Shown: positions 1 to 8,262 of the stretch, piece by piece
Position numbering within the stretch: the first letter of the stretch is position 1
How the letters are laid out: each line of letters opens with the position of its first letter
From: an uncultured Clostridia bacterium
Lineage (GTDB): Bacteria; Bacillota; Clostridia; TANB77; CAG-508
NCBI GenBank assembly: GCA_934167965.1
Contig: CAKPMJ010000006.1
Location: 26,103 to 90,102, forward strand
Direction of reading: 5' to 3'
DNA: 64,000 bases
Program-made: the position numbers and the translations under genes
Notes under the pieces: generated by a model
The model's input: only the letters and a program-made list of their open reading frames with translations
What the model was told of the DNA's origin: nothing
Databases searched by the model: none

Positions 1-1144
1 CTTTCATTTTTGCACCTATTGATATTTTTTCTCTATCATCTAAAATAGATTCTATACCATTTTCTTCTAATACATTATATATTTTTTCAGCAAGTGCTAC
101 TTTTTCCTCTGATTCCATTTTTGGTATTATTTGTAGTTTATATGGTGCAATAGATTTTGGTAATGCAAATCCTGCTGGTTTTCCATTTTTGTCTTTTACA
201 ACATTTGTTTCATATATTGTAGCTACTGTTCTACTTACTCCTATTCCATAACATCCCATATAATATAATTCTTCTTTTCCTTCTTGACTTATATATTTTC
301 CATTCATCATTGATGAATATTTTGTTCCAAGTTGGAATATATGTCCTAATTCTACTGTTCTTCTTTCTTCTAGTTTAGATATGTCTTTAATTCCATATTC
401 TTTTTCTAAGTATTCTTTGTAGTCTTCTCTTTCTAATATTTCTGTATTTAATCCTTTTCCTGTTTCTTTGTCTACTAATATTTTGTCTTCTCCCATTGGT
501 GATACTACCATAAATTCTTCTGATTTTTTACCACCCATTGCTCCATTATCAGCTGCTATTGGTATTACTGGTAATCCTATTTGTTCAAATATTTCTAAAA
601 ATGCTTCTCTTAAATTTTGGTATGCTTCTATTAATTCTTGCTCTCCTCTTCCAAAACTATATGCATCTAGCATTTCAAATGATTTTCCTCTTAATAAATA
701 CCCTCTTGTTCTTATTTCATTTCTTATTTTTTCACCAATTTGATAATATGTTACAGGTAAATTTTTATATGATTTTAACTTTTCACGCAAGAACTCTACT
801 ATTGCTTCTTCTGCTGTTGGTGCCAAACAGAATCCACCTTTGTTTGAGTCTACTGTAAGCATTGTACCATCATTTACATATCCTTCATATCTTCCTGAAT
901 CTTTCCATATCTTTTCTGGTTGCAATATTGGAAGTGACACTTCTATACATCCATATTTATTTAATGTTTTTTGTATTATTGTTTCTACATTTCTTTTCAC
1001 TAATAATGGTATATTGTTGTATGCAAATATTCCTGCTCCATATTGTACTATTTGCCCTGATTGCAATAATATACTTTGTGCTGGATACATTTCATCTATA
1101 TTGTTTAATTTTATTGTTCCTTGTCCTGTTTTTGATAATCTCAT
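1..1144 (-). CDS. proS: Prolyl-tRNA synthetase (ProRS), C-terminus cut by window edge
   Basis: Class II aminoacyl-tRNA synthetase that charges tRNA-Pro with proline in the cytoplasm. The 381 visible residues begin MRLSKTGQGT and carry the class II landmarks LAPTAEEA, RNEIRTRGYLLRGKSFEM (motif 2) and GCYGIGVSRTVA. The last of these is the loop that in editing-type bacterial enzymes lies after a roughly 180-residue INS editing domain. Here only a short linker separates GEDKILV from the LGHIFQLGTKYS segment, so this is the short ProRS form without INS. The start is the ATG at 1144, behind an AAGGAGTG Shine-Dalgarno. It lies 66 nt downstream of scpB on the same strand and is probably cotranscribed with it. 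The gene runs off the left edge, so the anticodon-binding domain is not seen. The assignment is strong. Confidence 0.93.
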   Translation of the reverse strand, partial: MRLSKTGQGTIKLNNIDEMYPAQSILLQSGQIVQYGAGIFAYNNIPLLVKRNVETIIQKTLNKYGCIEVSLPILQPEKIWKDSGRYEGYVNDGTMLTVDSNKGGFCLAPTAEEAIVEFLREKLKSYKNLPVTYYQIGEKIRNEIRTRGYLLRGKSFEMLDAYSFGRGEQELIEAYQNLREAFLEIFEQIGLPVIPIAADNGAMGGKKSEEFMVVSPMGEDKILVDKETGKGLNTEILEREDYKEYLEKEYGIKDISKLEERRTVELGHIFQLGTKYSSMMNGKYISQEGKEELYYMGCYGIGVSRTVATIYETNVVKDKNGKPAGFALPKSIAPYKLQIIPKMESEEKVALAEKIYNVLEENGIESILDDREKISIGAKMK

Positions 1145-1210
1145 TTTTATTTTCACTCCTTATTTAACATCTATTATATTACCACAATATGGATTTATAG
1201 TCAATGATTT

Positions 1211-1780
1211 TTAGTCATCTGCTACTATTTCATCAACTACTATTTGATGATTCTCATCTAATTTGTATTTTGGTAGTTCAGGTAAATCATCTAGTGAACT
1301 ATACCCAAACAATTTTAAAAACTCATTTGTAGTTTGGTATGACATTGGCCTTCCTGGTAAATCAAGCTTTCCAGCTTCTTCTATCAAACCATATTCTAAT
1401 AATTTATATATTGTTCCATCAACATTAACTCCACGAATAGATTCTATTTCTGCCCTAGAGATTTTCGGATTATATGCTATTATTGATAATGTTTCTAATG
1501 CTGCATTTGATAATTTAGGTTTATTTCTTTTATCTATTACTTGACATATATAATCATAATTTTCTTTTTTGCTACAAAGTTGATATCCATCATTTATCTT
1601 GATTAACTCTATTCCTCTATTTTTTTGCTTATATTCTTCTTGCATACTCTTTATTATCGTTTCTAAATCGTCTTTTCCTATCTCTAAAGCCATTTCTATT
1701 TCTTTTATTTCTACACTTCTTCCTGCCGAAAATAATATAGATTCTATTATTGATTTCATTTCTTCAATGTCTTTTTCCAT
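1211..1780 (-). CDS. scpB: Segregation and condensation protein B
   Basis: ScpB is the winged-helix (kite) subunit of the SMC-ScpA-ScpB condensin that compacts and segregates the chromosome. The 189-residue length is typical. Recognisable parts are the N-terminal MKSIIESILFSAGRSV, the central LSNAALETLSIIAYNPKISR helix-turn-helix core, IRGVNVDGTIYKLLEYGLI and GRPMSYQTTNEFLKLFG. The start ATG at 1780 has an AAGGAAGG ribosome-binding site. scpA, usually adjacent, is not upstream: the gene is preceded by tRNA-Glu and a hairpin resembling that tRNA's terminator. I see no separate promoter between hairpin and start, so scpB may depend on read-through. proS follows in the same direction. Confidence 0.93.
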   Translation of the reverse strand: MEKDIEEMKSIIESILFSAGRSVEIKEIEMALEIGKDDLETIIKSMQEEYKQKNRGIELIKINDGYQLCSKKENYDYICQVIDKRNKPKLSNAALETLSIIAYNPKISRAEIESIRGVNVDGTIYKLLEYGLIEEAGKLDLPGRPMSYQTTNEFLKLFGYSSLDDLPELPKYKLDENHQIVVDEIVADD

Positions 1781-1801
1781 TTTGTTTCCTTCCTTTTATT
1801 T

Positions 1802-1837
1802 AAAAAACGTATCAATATTTTGTGCTATATTGATACG
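1802..1837 (-). terminator. Intrinsic terminator after tRNA-Glu
   Basis: On the minus strand an 11-bp perfect stem (CGTATCAATAT / ATATTGATACG) with an 8-nt loop is followed by GTTTTTTAA. It lies about 12 nt after the CCA end of tRNA-Glu and about 20 nt before the scpB start. It would end the tRNA transcript or attenuate read-through into scpB. Confidence 0.75.
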
Positions 1838-1849
1838 CTATTTTTTATT

Positions 1850-1924
1850 TGGTGACCCCTACGGGAATCGAACCCATGATTCCGCCTTGAGAGGGCGGCG
1901 TCTTAACCGCTTGACCAAGGGGCC
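1850..1924 (-). tRNA. tRNA-Glu (anticodon CTC), CCA encoded
   Basis: The 75-nt minus-strand sequence folds as a cloverleaf. The acceptor GGCCCCT pairs with AGGGGTC (one G-T wobble). The anticodon stem CCGCC/GGCGG encloses loop CTCTCAA, giving anticodon CTC for GAG codons. The T-arm contains GGTTCGAATCCC, and the 3' CCA is encoded. This isoacceptor reads the minor GAG codon in an AT-rich genome. Confidence 0.95.
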
Positions 1925-1941
1925 ATTTTTTTACATATATA

Positions 1942-1970
1942 TTTATACCATTTTTTTCTTGTTTAGTCAA
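1942..1970 (-). promoter_or_regulatory. Sigma-A promoter of tRNA-Glu
   Basis: Minus-strand TTGACT, 17-nt spacer, TATAAA, with a TGG extended -10 element. The predicted start is about 10 nt before the mature tRNA 5' end. Confidence 0.7.
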
Positions 1971-2020
1971 TAACATTATTGATATTTTATCATATTTTTG
2001 AGACATTTATAAAAAAAGAG

Positions 2021-2047
2021 TGTCAAAAAGGGACGTCCCTACTGACA
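2021..2047. repeat. REP-like 27-nt imperfect palindrome, copy 1
   Basis: A 27-nt element bounded by TGTCA and TGACA with a GGGACGTCCC core. It shares length, ends and most bases with the element at 52907-52933. It sits immediately upstream of the promoter of the 110-aa orphan gene. Confidence 0.6.
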
Positions 2048-2051
2048 GCTA

Positions 2052-2080
2052 TTGACATTTTATGTAAATTGTGTTATTAT
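2052..2080 (+). promoter_or_regulatory. Strong sigma-A promoter of the 110-aa orphan gene
   Basis: A consensus -35 TTGACA (2052-2057), exactly 17-nt spacer, and TATTAT (2075-2080), about 60 nt before the ATG. Confidence 0.75.
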
Positions 2081-2139
2081 TTTAATTGCAACTCAATTCA
2101 TTTTAGATAGGGAATGAATATTCCCAGAAAGGATTTTTT

Positions 2140-2472
2140 ATGAAAAAGCATTTTAAAAACATTACTTTTAAGTCTATTGACGATTCACGGTTTTTAAAGA
2201 CATTTGGAAAAAAAGCAACTATACAGTTGCTTGAAATCAGCCAACTCAAAGATAGAAATGATATAATTCTGGTTGACATCAGAGAATATTCCAGCTATGA
2301 CAAATCAAGTCATTTAGTTGCTGGAGATTATTTGTTGCAGAATTATTTAATTTTTAATCAAGGCCATATTAATTTCTTAGCCAACTTTATCCAAGATAAT
2401 GTTGGTAATGAAATATATATTGCTGAATCAGAGTTTGATGATTTCTTTCAAGTCATAAAAAATATCTATTAA
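2140..2472 (+). CDS. Hypothetical protein, 110 aa, orphan
   Basis: I do not recognise this family. The product is 110 residues, soluble, with no signal peptide or membrane segment, and has a mixed charged/hydrophobic pattern suggesting a small alpha/beta fold. The gene is well equipped for expression: near-consensus promoter at 2052-2080, AGAAAGGA ribosome-binding site before the ATG, and a 12-bp terminator hairpin after the stop. It is a lone plus-strand gene between minus-strand operons, and codons such as CGG, GAC and ATC look richer in G/C endings than those of its neighbours. That fits a recently gained or independently regulated gene. Reality of the gene is likely; function is unknown. 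Confidence 0.7.
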   Translation: MKKHFKNITFKSIDDSRFLKTFGKKATIQLLEISQLKDRNDIILVDIREYSSYDKSSHLVAGDYLLQNYLIFNQGHINFLANFIQDNVGNEIYIAESEFDDFFQVIKNIY

Positions 2473-2475
2473 AAG

Positions 2476-2507
2476 ATAGCCTTACACTAAATAAAGTGTA
2501 AGGCTAT
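2476..2507. terminator. Bidirectional terminator, orphan gene / valS
   Basis: A perfect 13-bp stem (ATAGCCTTACACT / AGTGTAAGGCTAT) with a 6-nt loop lies between the convergent orphan stop and valS stop. The minus-strand side is followed by CTTTT, so it works best as the valS terminator. Confidence 0.75.
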
Positions 2508-2513
2508 AATAAT

Positions 2514-5174
2514 TTAGTTATAATTCTTAAGCATTTCTTTATATTTTTCAAGTTTTGCTCTTTCTTCATCAATTTTTGATTGTGGTGCTTTATTTACAAA
2601 TCCAGGATTTGAAAGCATCTTTTCTGCTCTTTGAATCTCAAATTCAATTTTTTTCTTTTCTTCTGCTTTACGTTTGGCTTCTTCTTCTAAATCAACCAAA
2701 CCTTCAAGTGGCATATATAACTCAATTCCATCTTTTATTATACTAATTGCATTATCTGCTATATCTTTTTTATCCCCTTTAACTATAACTTTATTTCCAA
2801 AGCCTAGTTTCATAATAAATTCTTTTGATGAATTTATTTCATTTTCGTATTTATTAGTTACAAAAATTAATTCTACTTTTTTAGATGGATGTACATTCAT
2901 TTTTGCTCTAATATTACGTATTTCTACTATTATTTCTTTTAAATTTTCTACTAATTTTTCTTCCTTATCAAAAATGAATTCTGTTTTAATTTCAGGCCAT
3001 TTTGAAACCATTAAATCTTTGTCGCTATAATTTACTAAATTGCTATATATTTCTGTTGTTATAAATGGCATAAATGGATGCAATAATTTTAATGCTGTAC
3101 CAAATACATGATTTAAAATATCACATACTGCAACTTTTGTTTCATAGTCTTCACTATATAGTCTTGGTTTTACCATTTCTATATACCAATCGCAAAATTC
3201 ATCTCTTATGAATCCATATATATTGTCAAGTGCTATTCCTAAATCATAACTTTCTATATTTTTGGTTACATCTACAACTAATTTATCTAATTTATTTAAA
3301 ATCCATTTATCTTCTAATGTTAATAACTCAGTATTATAACTATGTTTTTCATTATTATATACTTTTTGGCAAAATTCTTTTATATCATTTTCATCAACAT
3401 TTGAATTTATTATAAACTTAGCCGCATTCCATATTTTATTTGCAAAATTTGATGCTTGTTCTAATTTTTCTGGCATATATTTTATGTCATTTCCCATAGT
3501 TGTTCCTGAAATTACAGAAAATCTTAAGCTATCTGCACCATATTGTTCAATAACTTCTAATGGATCTATACCATTTCCAAGTGTTTTAGACATTTTTCTT
3601 CCTTGACTATCACGAATAATTCCATGTATTAATACATCTTTAAAAGGTTCTGTTCCTGTAAATTCAAGTCCTTGTGTCATCATTCTTGATACCCAAAAAG
3701 TTATTATATCAAATCCTGTTATCAATACATTTGTTGGATAAAATCTTTTAAAATCTTCACTTTCTGTATTTGGCCAACCAAGTGTAGAAAATGGCCATAA
3801 TGCAGAACTAAACCATGTATCTAATGTATCCTCATCTTGATGTAAATGTGTACTTCCACATTTTCCACATTTTTCTGGTGCTATTTTTGATACATTTATG
3901 TGTCCACAATCGTCACAATAATATGCAGGTATTCTGTGTCCCCACCATAATTGTCTTGATATACACCAATCTTGTATATTATCTAACCAATTAAAATATT
4001 GTTTTTCATACCTTTTTGGTACAAATTGTGTTTTATTTTCTCTTACACTGTCAGCAGCCTTTTTTGCTAAATCTTTCATACTTACAAACCATTGCATTGA
4101 TATTTTTGGTTCTATTGTTGATTTACATCTTTCACATTTAGCTACATTGTGGGTATAGTCTTCTGTAGCTACTAAAGCTCCAATTTCTTCAAGTTTTTTA
4201 ACTATCATTTTTCTTGCTTCTAAAAGATCCATTCCTTTATATTCAGGTACTAAATCTCCCATTTTATAATTTTCATCAAACACTTCTATTATTTCTAGAT
4301 TATGTCTTAACCCTGCTTGATAGTCATTCATATCATGTGCCGGAGTGATTTTAACACATCCTGTCCCAAAGTCTTTTTCAACAAAATCATCTGCTATAAT
4401 AGGAATTTCTTTGTTCATTATTGGAAGTATACACTTCTTGCCAACTATGTCTTTATATCTTTCATCTTCTGGATGAACTGCAACTGCAGTATCCCCTAGC
4501 ATAGTTTCTGGCCTTGTTGTTGCAACTTCTACATATTTTTCTTCTTCACCAACTATTTTATATCTAATATGCCATAAATGTGATGGTTCTTCTTTATATT
4601 CTACCTCTGCATCAGATATTGATGTTTTACAGCTAGGACAATAATTTACCATTCTTGTCCCTTTATATATTAGACCTTTTTTATATAGACTTACAAATTG
4701 TTCTAAAACAGCATCTGACATTCCATCATCTAATGTAAACCTTGTTCTATCCCAATCGCATGAACAACCTAATTTACGTTGTTGTTCTTGAATTATTCCT
4801 CCATATTCATGTGTCCAATTCCAACATTCTTCTAGAAACTTTTCTCTTCCTAAATCCTTTTTTTCTTTTCCTTCACCTTTTAACTTTTGAACTACTTTCA
4901 TTTCTGTTGATATTGCTGCATGGTCAGTTCCTGGAAGCCATAAGCAATCATATCCTTGCATTCTTTTAAACCTTATTAATATGTCCTGAATTGTATCATC
5001 TAATGCATGTCCCATATGTAATTTTCCTGTTACATTTGGTGGTGGCATCATTATGCAATATGGCTTTTTATTTTTATCCATACTTGGTTTAAAATAACCC
5101 TTTTTCTCCCACTCTTCATATAAATTTTCTTCAAATTCTTTTGGATTAAATTTTCCTTCTAAACTATTTCCCAT
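2514..5174 (-). CDS. valS: Valyl-tRNA synthetase
   Basis: Class I synthetase that charges tRNA-Val and edits mischarged threonine. The 886-residue length is normal for bacterial ValRS. The HIGH motif is in PPPNVTGKLHMGHAL (near residue 50) and KMSKS appears as KMSKTLGN (near residue 525). The CP1 editing domain contains TTRPETMLGDTAV and ITPAHDMNDY, and GFDIITFWVSRM precedes the catalytic core. A C-terminal coiled-coil arm (about 815-886) is present. The ATG at 5174 has an AGGAGG-type ribosome-binding site. Expression is controlled by the T-box leader upstream with a GTA (Val) specifier, and the gene stands alone. Confidence 0.98.
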   Translation of the reverse strand: MGNSLEGKFNPKEFEENLYEEWEKKGYFKPSMDKNKKPYCIMMPPPNVTGKLHMGHALDDTIQDILIRFKRMQGYDCLWLPGTDHAAISTEMKVVQKLKGEGKEKKDLGREKFLEECWNWTHEYGGIIQEQQRKLGCSCDWDRTRFTLDDGMSDAVLEQFVSLYKKGLIYKGTRMVNYCPSCKTSISDAEVEYKEEPSHLWHIRYKIVGEEEKYVEVATTRPETMLGDTAVAVHPEDERYKDIVGKKCILPIMNKEIPIIADDFVEKDFGTGCVKITPAHDMNDYQAGLRHNLEIIEVFDENYKMGDLVPEYKGMDLLEARKMIVKKLEEIGALVATEDYTHNVAKCERCKSTIEPKISMQWFVSMKDLAKKAADSVRENKTQFVPKRYEKQYFNWLDNIQDWCISRQLWWGHRIPAYYCDDCGHINVSKIAPEKCGKCGSTHLHQDEDTLDTWFSSALWPFSTLGWPNTESEDFKRFYPTNVLITGFDIITFWVSRMMTQGLEFTGTEPFKDVLIHGIIRDSQGRKMSKTLGNGIDPLEVIEQYGADSLRFSVISGTTMGNDIKYMPEKLEQASNFANKIWNAAKFIINSNVDENDIKEFCQKVYNNEKHSYNTELLTLEDKWILNKLDKLVVDVTKNIESYDLGIALDNIYGFIRDEFCDWYIEMVKPRLYSEDYETKVAVCDILNHVFGTALKLLHPFMPFITTEIYSNLVNYSDKDLMVSKWPEIKTEFIFDKEEKLVENLKEIIVEIRNIRAKMNVHPSKKVELIFVTNKYENEINSSKEFIMKLGFGNKVIVKGDKKDIADNAISIIKDGIELYMPLEGLVDLEEEAKRKAEEKKKIEFEIQRAEKMLSNPGFVNKAPQSKIDEERAKLEKYKEMLKNYN

Positions 5175-5196
5175 AAAAATTCCTCCTTTTTTATAT

Positions 5197-5430
5197 ACAA
5201 AAAAGCACCCTTATGTGCTTTTTTCACACATAAGGGCGAATATATAACTATCGCGGTACCACCTTAATTTTTATCTCATTTAGCTTTTAACGTTGCTTAA
5301 ACGGATATAGTTACTAATTATTTCTCTATATCAACTCCAAAGCTACTTCAGTTTATCTTTCTATAAGAAGTTTACAGCCTATGACTTCTTTTCTCTGTAA
5401 TAGTAGTTTTAAACTTACTCCTCTTTTTCT
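5197..5430 (-). promoter_or_regulatory. T-box riboswitch (tRNA-Val sensing) upstream of valS
   Basis: The minus-strand leader contains the invariant T-box GGTGGTACCGCG (5252-5263) that pairs with the uncharged tRNA CCA end. Further upstream, a Stem I hairpin (AGAAGT at 5384-5389 with ACTTCT at 5366-5371) encloses a specifier loop holding GTA at 5373-5375, a valine codon, which matches the downstream gene. A terminator with a poly-U tract follows at 5198-5238. The T-box bulge can pair into the antiterminator, so valS is read when tRNA-Val is uncharged. Confidence 0.95.
5198..5238 (-). terminator. T-box-controlled terminator of valS leader
   Basis: The minus-strand stem CCCTTATGTG / CACATAAGGG, extended by flanking pairs, is followed by GCTTTTTTG. 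It ends 24 nt before the valS start and is the regulated terminator of the T-box. Confidence 0.9.
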
Positions 5431-5449
5431 TAGTTTTTATTATTCTTAT

Positions 5450-5478
5450 ATTGTATATGATTTTCTTTTATATGTCAA
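5450..5478 (-). promoter_or_regulatory. Promoter of the valS T-box transcript
   Basis: Minus-strand TTGACA, 17-nt spacer, TACAAT. The predicted start near 5443 lies just upstream of T-box Stem I. The -35 region is 6 nt from the prkC stop codon. Confidence 0.8.
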
Positions 5479-5483
5479 TACTT

Positions 5484-7460
5484 TTATTCTATAGTTAATT
5501 TGTTCTTTTCATTTAAATTTATGTCTTTTGTTTTCTTTAAGACATCATCGACATAAACTTTAACTGTAACAGTTCCTTTTCCTGATATTGATTGAACAAG
5601 ACTTGTTGTTGTTGGATCTATTGATTCTTCATAAACCTTATCATCTCCAACTACAATTTTAACTTTTACATCTATTATTTTTTCTTCTTTAATAGGATTT
5701 CCTTCTTCATCTTTCTTTCCAGTATCAACAATTTCCTTTTTGTAGTTTCCACCTAATAAAGATTTTACATTTACTGTTAAAGTAGCTGATTTAGTTTGAG
5801 ACACTTTATTTACTGTTATTGTAATAGATGTTCCATCTTCAACTTCTTTTCCAGCATCTAAACTTTGTTTTAGAACTGTATTATTGTCCTTAGTTGTATC
5901 TTCTTCTGTTACAACTATTACTTTTAGTCCTGCATCTTTTAATTCTTTTTTAGCATCACTTTCTGATTTTCCTACAACTGAAGGAATTTCTACCATTTTT
6001 ATTCCTGTACTTACGTGGATAACCACTGTATCTCCCGCATTAACTTTTGTATCTTCGTCTGTCTCTTGAGATATAACATATCCTGCTTCAATTTTTTTAC
6101 TTTCTTCTTCTACTATTTCATATTTTAATTTAGCATCTTCTAAAGCTTTTATAGCTTCATCTTGTTTTAGTCCTTTTACCTTTGGAACAGTTGCTTCTTC
6201 AATTCCCAAACTAATAACTAAATTAACTTTCGTTTTTTCTTTTACGTTATAATTTGATTGATATGCTGGGTCTTGTGATATAACATATCCTTGTGCATAA
6301 TCTCCATTATATTCTTCTTTTACCTCACCTAATTCTAGCTTCTTATCTTTTAACGTCTTTTCTGCTTCTTCTCTACTTACACCGACTAAGTTTGGTAAGA
6401 CTGTCTCTGCTGGATTAGATACTCTTAAATATACTAATGTTCCTATAAGACCAATTGCAAATAAAGCAACTACTAAAATAAATACTGTTAATTTTTTGTG
6501 TTTAGTAAAGAAGCTTTCTTTTTTATTTTTATTTGGTATTGTTTCTTTTTTTATTTCAACATTATTCATTGTAGGTATTTTTCTGGTTTCTGCTATTTCT
6601 TCATATTCTTCATTATCTACAAAGTCACCATTTGGATTCTTTAATGCTCTATTTAAATCTCTCAACATGTCAGTTGCTGTTTGATATCTTAATGTTGTAT
6701 CTTTTCTTATAGCCTTCATTATTATATCATTTACTGCTTTAGGTATTTTTGGATTTACTTCAATTGGTGGTATTGGTTCTTCTTGCATATGCTTTAATGC
6801 AACAGATACTGGTGTATCAGCATCAAAAGGAACTCTTCCTGTAAGCATTTCATACATAACTATTCCTAATGAATAAATATCTGATTTGCTATCTGTATAT
6901 CCACCTCTTGCATGTTCTGGTGAGAAATAATGTACTGATCCAATAGTTGTACCAAATGCTGTTATTGTAGAATTTGATACTGCTTTTGCTATTCCAAAAT
7001 CTGTAACCTTTGCTATTCCATCTTCTGTGATTATTATGTTATGAGGTTTTATATCTCTATGTACAATATTATTTTTATGTGCTGTTTCAAGTGCTGATGC
7101 TATTTGCATAGCTATATTTATAGACCATTTCCAAGGCAGAGGTCCTCCTTCTTCTGTTATTATTTCTTTTAAAGTTTTTCCCTTTACTAATTCCATTACT
7201 ATATAATATAGGTTTCCTTCTCTTCCTACATCATACACAGATACAATATTAGGATGTGTAATACTAGCAGCTGCCTGTGCCTCTATTGAAAATCTTTTTA
7301 TAAATTCTTCATCTGTTGTGAATTCATCTCTTAGGATTTTCACAGCTACAAGTCTATTTAATACATGACATTTTGCCTTGTATACCATAGCCATTCCGCC
7401 ATTACCTATTTTTTCTAAAATCTCATATCTGTTTCCTAACAATCTTCCTTCTAAATTCAT
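5484..7460 (-). CDS. prkC: PASTA-domain Ser/Thr protein kinase (PrkC/Stk1 type)
   Basis: Membrane-bound Hanks-type kinase that senses muropeptides or lipid II through extracellular PASTA domains and phosphorylates proteins of cell division, wall synthesis and spore germination. Residues 12-270 are the kinase: GNGGMAMVYK glycine loop, catalytic Lys41 (VAVK), HRDIKPHN (134-141) and DFG (154-156). A single transmembrane helix lies near 325-347. Three PASTA repeats follow (about 350-418, 419-488, 489-553), then a C-terminal beta-rich domain of about 100 residues. The partner phosphatase stp is 31 nt upstream in the same operon. The usual downstream rsgA and rpe are absent; the valS T-box promoter begins immediately after the stop. 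Confidence 0.96.
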   Translation of the reverse strand: MNLEGRLLGNRYEILEKIGNGGMAMVYKAKCHVLNRLVAVKILRDEFTTDEEFIKRFSIEAQAAASITHPNIVSVYDVGREGNLYYIVMELVKGKTLKEIITEEGGPLPWKWSINIAMQIASALETAHKNNIVHRDIKPHNIIITEDGIAKVTDFGIAKAVSNSTITAFGTTIGSVHYFSPEHARGGYTDSKSDIYSLGIVMYEMLTGRVPFDADTPVSVALKHMQEEPIPPIEVNPKIPKAVNDIIMKAIRKDTTLRYQTATDMLRDLNRALKNPNGDFVDNEEYEEIAETRKIPTMNNVEIKKETIPNKNKKESFFTKHKKLTVFILVVALFAIGLIGTLVYLRVSNPAETVLPNLVGVSREEAEKTLKDKKLELGEVKEEYNGDYAQGYVISQDPAYQSNYNVKEKTKVNLVISLGIEEATVPKVKGLKQDEAIKALEDAKLKYEIVEEESKKIEAGYVISQETDEDTKVNAGDTVVIHVSTGIKMVEIPSVVGKSESDAKKELKDAGLKVIVVTEEDTTKDNNTVLKQSLDAGKEVEDGTSITITVNKVSQTKSATLTVNVKSLLGGNYKKEIVDTGKKDEEGNPIKEEKIIDVKVKIVVGDDKVYEESIDPTTTSLVQSISGKGTVTVKVYVDDVLKKTKDINLNEKNKLTIE

Positions 7461-7491
7461 ATCTTAAACATTCCTTTCTTTTGAATAATGT

Positions 7492-8229
7492 TTATAAATT
7501 CTTTATTGTTATAATAGTTATATTATCTAATCCTCCATTTTGATTAGCTCTTTCTATTAATTCTTTTGGTGCTGTTTCAAAATTATCTTTTACTATTTTA
7601 TATATTTCTTCTTGTGATACCATATTTGATAATCCATCTGAACAGATTATTATTATATCTCCTTTTTGGAAACCTTTTATCATGACATCTGGTTCTGCAA
7701 AAGCGTTACATCCTAATGCTTTCATTAACATATTTTTTTTAGGATGATGTTCTGCTTCTTCTTTTGTTATTGTTCCTTCTTGTAATAGTTTTTGTACATA
7801 ACTGTGGTCTTGAGTTAACTTCCTCATAAATTCTTTTCTAATTCTATATATTCTACTATCTCCAATATGTCCTATATAGGCCCTATTATTATATATTAAA
7901 CATATTTCTAAAGTAGTACCCATTCCGGAATATTCCTGATTACTTAAAGCTTTTTCATAAACCACCATATTTGCATATTCTAAACTACTTCCAACTAACT
8001 GTATTAAACTATCTCTATCTTTTGGTGTATCTGCAAAGTTATTTTCTATATATTTCTTTGCAGATGTAATTGCCAGCTTACTTGCAATTTCTCCAGCATT
8101 ACATCCGCCCATTCCATCTGCTAAAAGAAATAATTGGACATTATTAAATGGATCTTCTGTTATATAAAAACTATCCTCATTTATTTCTCTTACTTTTCCT
8201 ACATCTGTACTCGCATAAGCCTTTATCAT
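7492..8229 (-). CDS. stp: PPM-family (PP2C) Ser/Thr protein phosphatase
   Basis: Metal-dependent phosphatase that reverses PrkC phosphorylation in the cytoplasm. The 245-residue length is typical of PrpC/Stp. The metal-binding motifs are visible: N-terminal REINEDS, ADGMGG (residues 37-42), GTTLEICLI, GHIGDSRIYRI, ICSDGLSN and GGLDNITII near the C-terminus. It is the third gene of the lysS - M50 protease - stp - prkC run, with gaps of 33 and 31 nt. The phosphatase-then-kinase order is the conserved Gram-positive arrangement. Confidence 0.95.
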   Translation of the reverse strand: MIKAYASTDVGKVREINEDSFYITEDPFNNVQLFLLADGMGGCNAGEIASKLAITSAKKYIENNFADTPKDRDSLIQLVGSSLEYANMVVYEKALSNQEYSGMGTTLEICLIYNNRAYIGHIGDSRIYRIRKEFMRKLTQDHSYVQKLLQEGTITKEEAEHHPKKNMLMKALGCNAFAEPDVMIKGFQKGDIIIICSDGLSNMVSQEEIYKIVKDNFETAPKELIERANQNGGLDNITIITIKNL

Positions 8230-8262
8230 TTAATCACCTCTTTTTACTACTACGATTATTAC

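Noticed and set aside
840..1214. 124-aa plus-strand ORF antisense to proS
   Set aside because: Complement of the ProRS N-terminal region; no independent expression signals.
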